Shown piece after piece: positions 62,856 to 64,000 of a stretch of 64,000 bases of DNA (position 1 is its first letter; each line of letters starts with the position of its first letter). The notes under the pieces were generated by a model. The model ran no database searches. It was given only the letters and a program-made list of their open reading frames with translations, and was not told the DNA's origin. A program made the position numbers and the translations under genes. Source of the DNA: Orthonyx spaldingii (Eukaryota > Chordata > Aves > Passeriformes > Orthonychidae). The DNA lies in assembly GCA_013397795.1 (NCBI GenBank), contig VZTJ01005907.1, positions 972,956 through 1,036,955 on the forward strand, given 5' to 3'.

Positions 62856-64000
62856 GTAAGAAAGGTATCTTTATTCTCTTGAATGTGACAAAAAGTACTT
62901 AACCTTTTAAATTTAACTTTTGAAAAGTACAGTCTGTCAAGCCAGTATGGTGGGGGGTTGTGGGTGGAGTGTTTTGTTGATTTTTATTTTTATTTGTTCT
63001 TGAAGCTTTCTGGGCACGTGTAGAAAACTTTCCACTCGTCTAACATTCTTAAGACATTTTAGACTAGTAGGGCAAAGGAAGAGCAATAAAGAGCAATTTC
63101 AGAATAAAAGACATCACTGAATAGCATATGATTGTTTGGTTAGAAAAGTAATTCCAGTTCATTATCACAAAAATGTGTACATTTTCTAGCCTGATTTGTC
63201 AAAGGAGTGGAGTTTATATAATCTCTCATGCATTTTTTTCCCAAAAATTTTAAACATCTCTCTAACTAGGAAGAGAATAAAAAATTTACAACTTGAGACA
63301 AAAGTGTAGAAGTCAACCTTATATATATTGTGTTGACAGGCTGGCAGCCAGCAAACATGTGCTCCCTCATGGTCAGCATGGATATTCTGAGACACCGCAA
63401 ACAGCTATGATTATTGCGATGACATGATACGTGTTGGATGCTTCCTGCAAATCTGTATGTGGTCTGACTTCAGTAGTACTGCTGCTCCTAGAATTTCCCC
63501 AGCTTGATCCAGACAGCTCCAGAAAGAGAAATTATTTTAGGATTTTGTATTTTAATCAGGAAGACATTCTTTGCTCATTTGCTTATGGTCTTTATGTATA
63601 CATGAAACTCCATAGCATCTTCGATGTGTAACCTTGCTCTGCAAGTGTCTCCCTTCTTACTAACCACTTGAGTGCTGTGCAGATTGTCCTTGGCACTGTG
63701 TTGTAGGTAACTTGTCCCAGTAACCTCCAGAGACTGTGAAGGCCTGATTTCCCCCTTCTCTCCACCTTCCTCATCCACACTCAATCCTTAAGATCTTATT
63801 TAGTGCAGCTGGATGTGTATACCTGACTTGCTGGGTTTGCTGGATCATCTGATGACAGTGAGAAAGAAAGCTTTTGTTTTCTGTTCCTATCACAGTCAGG
63901 TGTTACACATACGTTCTCTTTCATGTTTCTCATGTAAGCCACGCCTCTGACTCTTCCCCAGTCTCAGTGGATTCTGCTAGAAAGTCATGGGCTTACAGCA

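Larger units (their letters stand above)
53997..64000. other. presumed intron DNA, right end of window
   Basis: Non-coding and T/G-rich on the plus strand. It holds the TTGG-rich tract at 54,749-54,840, a 14-bp palindrome TCCTCTTAAGAGGA at 54,541-54,554 and a possible exon at 62,764-62,855. Segments near 59,640-59,830 and 61,120-61,270 are less AT-rich but unrecognised. Confidence 0.5.

Noticed and set aside
1..64000. CRISPR arrays, bacterial operons, rRNA genes and tRNA genes
   Set aside because: No regularly spaced direct repeats of CRISPR type, no ribosome-binding-site/ORF arrays, no rRNA segments and no GGTTCGAATCC-type tRNA T arm were seen. The DNA is vertebrate nuclear sequence. Small RNAs such as snoRNAs cannot be excluded by eye.

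Overview
This window is vertebrate nuclear DNA, almost certainly from a bird. The evidence is six 3'-end fragments of CR1 LINEs in both orientations, recognised from the avian CR1 3' consensus; a low overall repeat load with no mammalian Alu, B1 or L1 sequence; and one CpG island in AT-rich, intron-like DNA. No complete protein-coding gene can be read. The many short reading frames break up within about 140 codons, start at random places, run through repeats or lean on the assembly gap, and none matched a protein I recognise.

Layout. Positions 1-38,150 are non-coding DNA with few repeats: one CR1 at about 4.05-4.3 kb, pieces of an ancient amniote repeat at about 7.5, 11.1, 27.5 and 30.4 kb, an old decayed CR1 at about 18.1-18.8 kb, an unusual ~235-bp minisatellite at about 20.5-21.2 kb, A-rich simple repeats near 24.0 and 26.0 kb, two CTCF-like motifs (16.14 and 29.37 kb), and two antisense CR1 copies at 36.8-38.15 kb that stop just short of the promoter. 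Positions of about 38.5-39.64 kb are a CpG-island promoter with Sp1 boxes, a CACGTG E-box and two CCAAGATGG (YY1-type) start-site elements. A 550-base run of N (38,853-39,402) removes the core, and most of the first exon probably lies in it. A good splice donor follows at 39,680. Positions 39.7-64 kb look like a long first intron of a plus-strand gene: T-rich, with long T runs on the plus strand, one sense CR1 (49.5-49.9 kb), one short antisense CR1 (53.9 kb), a 97-bp two-copy direct repeat (46.2-46.4 kb) and one possible small exon (62.76-62.86 kb).

How it fits together. The simplest model is a housekeeping-type promoter at about 38.7-38.85 kb driving transcription to the right into a first intron longer than 24 kb. 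The excess of T runs over A runs to the right, which reverses to the left, agrees with this and hints at divergent or minus-strand transcription on the left. The gene cannot be named from what is visible. No prokaryotic-type system, CRISPR array, intact retrovirus, tRNA or rRNA gene was found.
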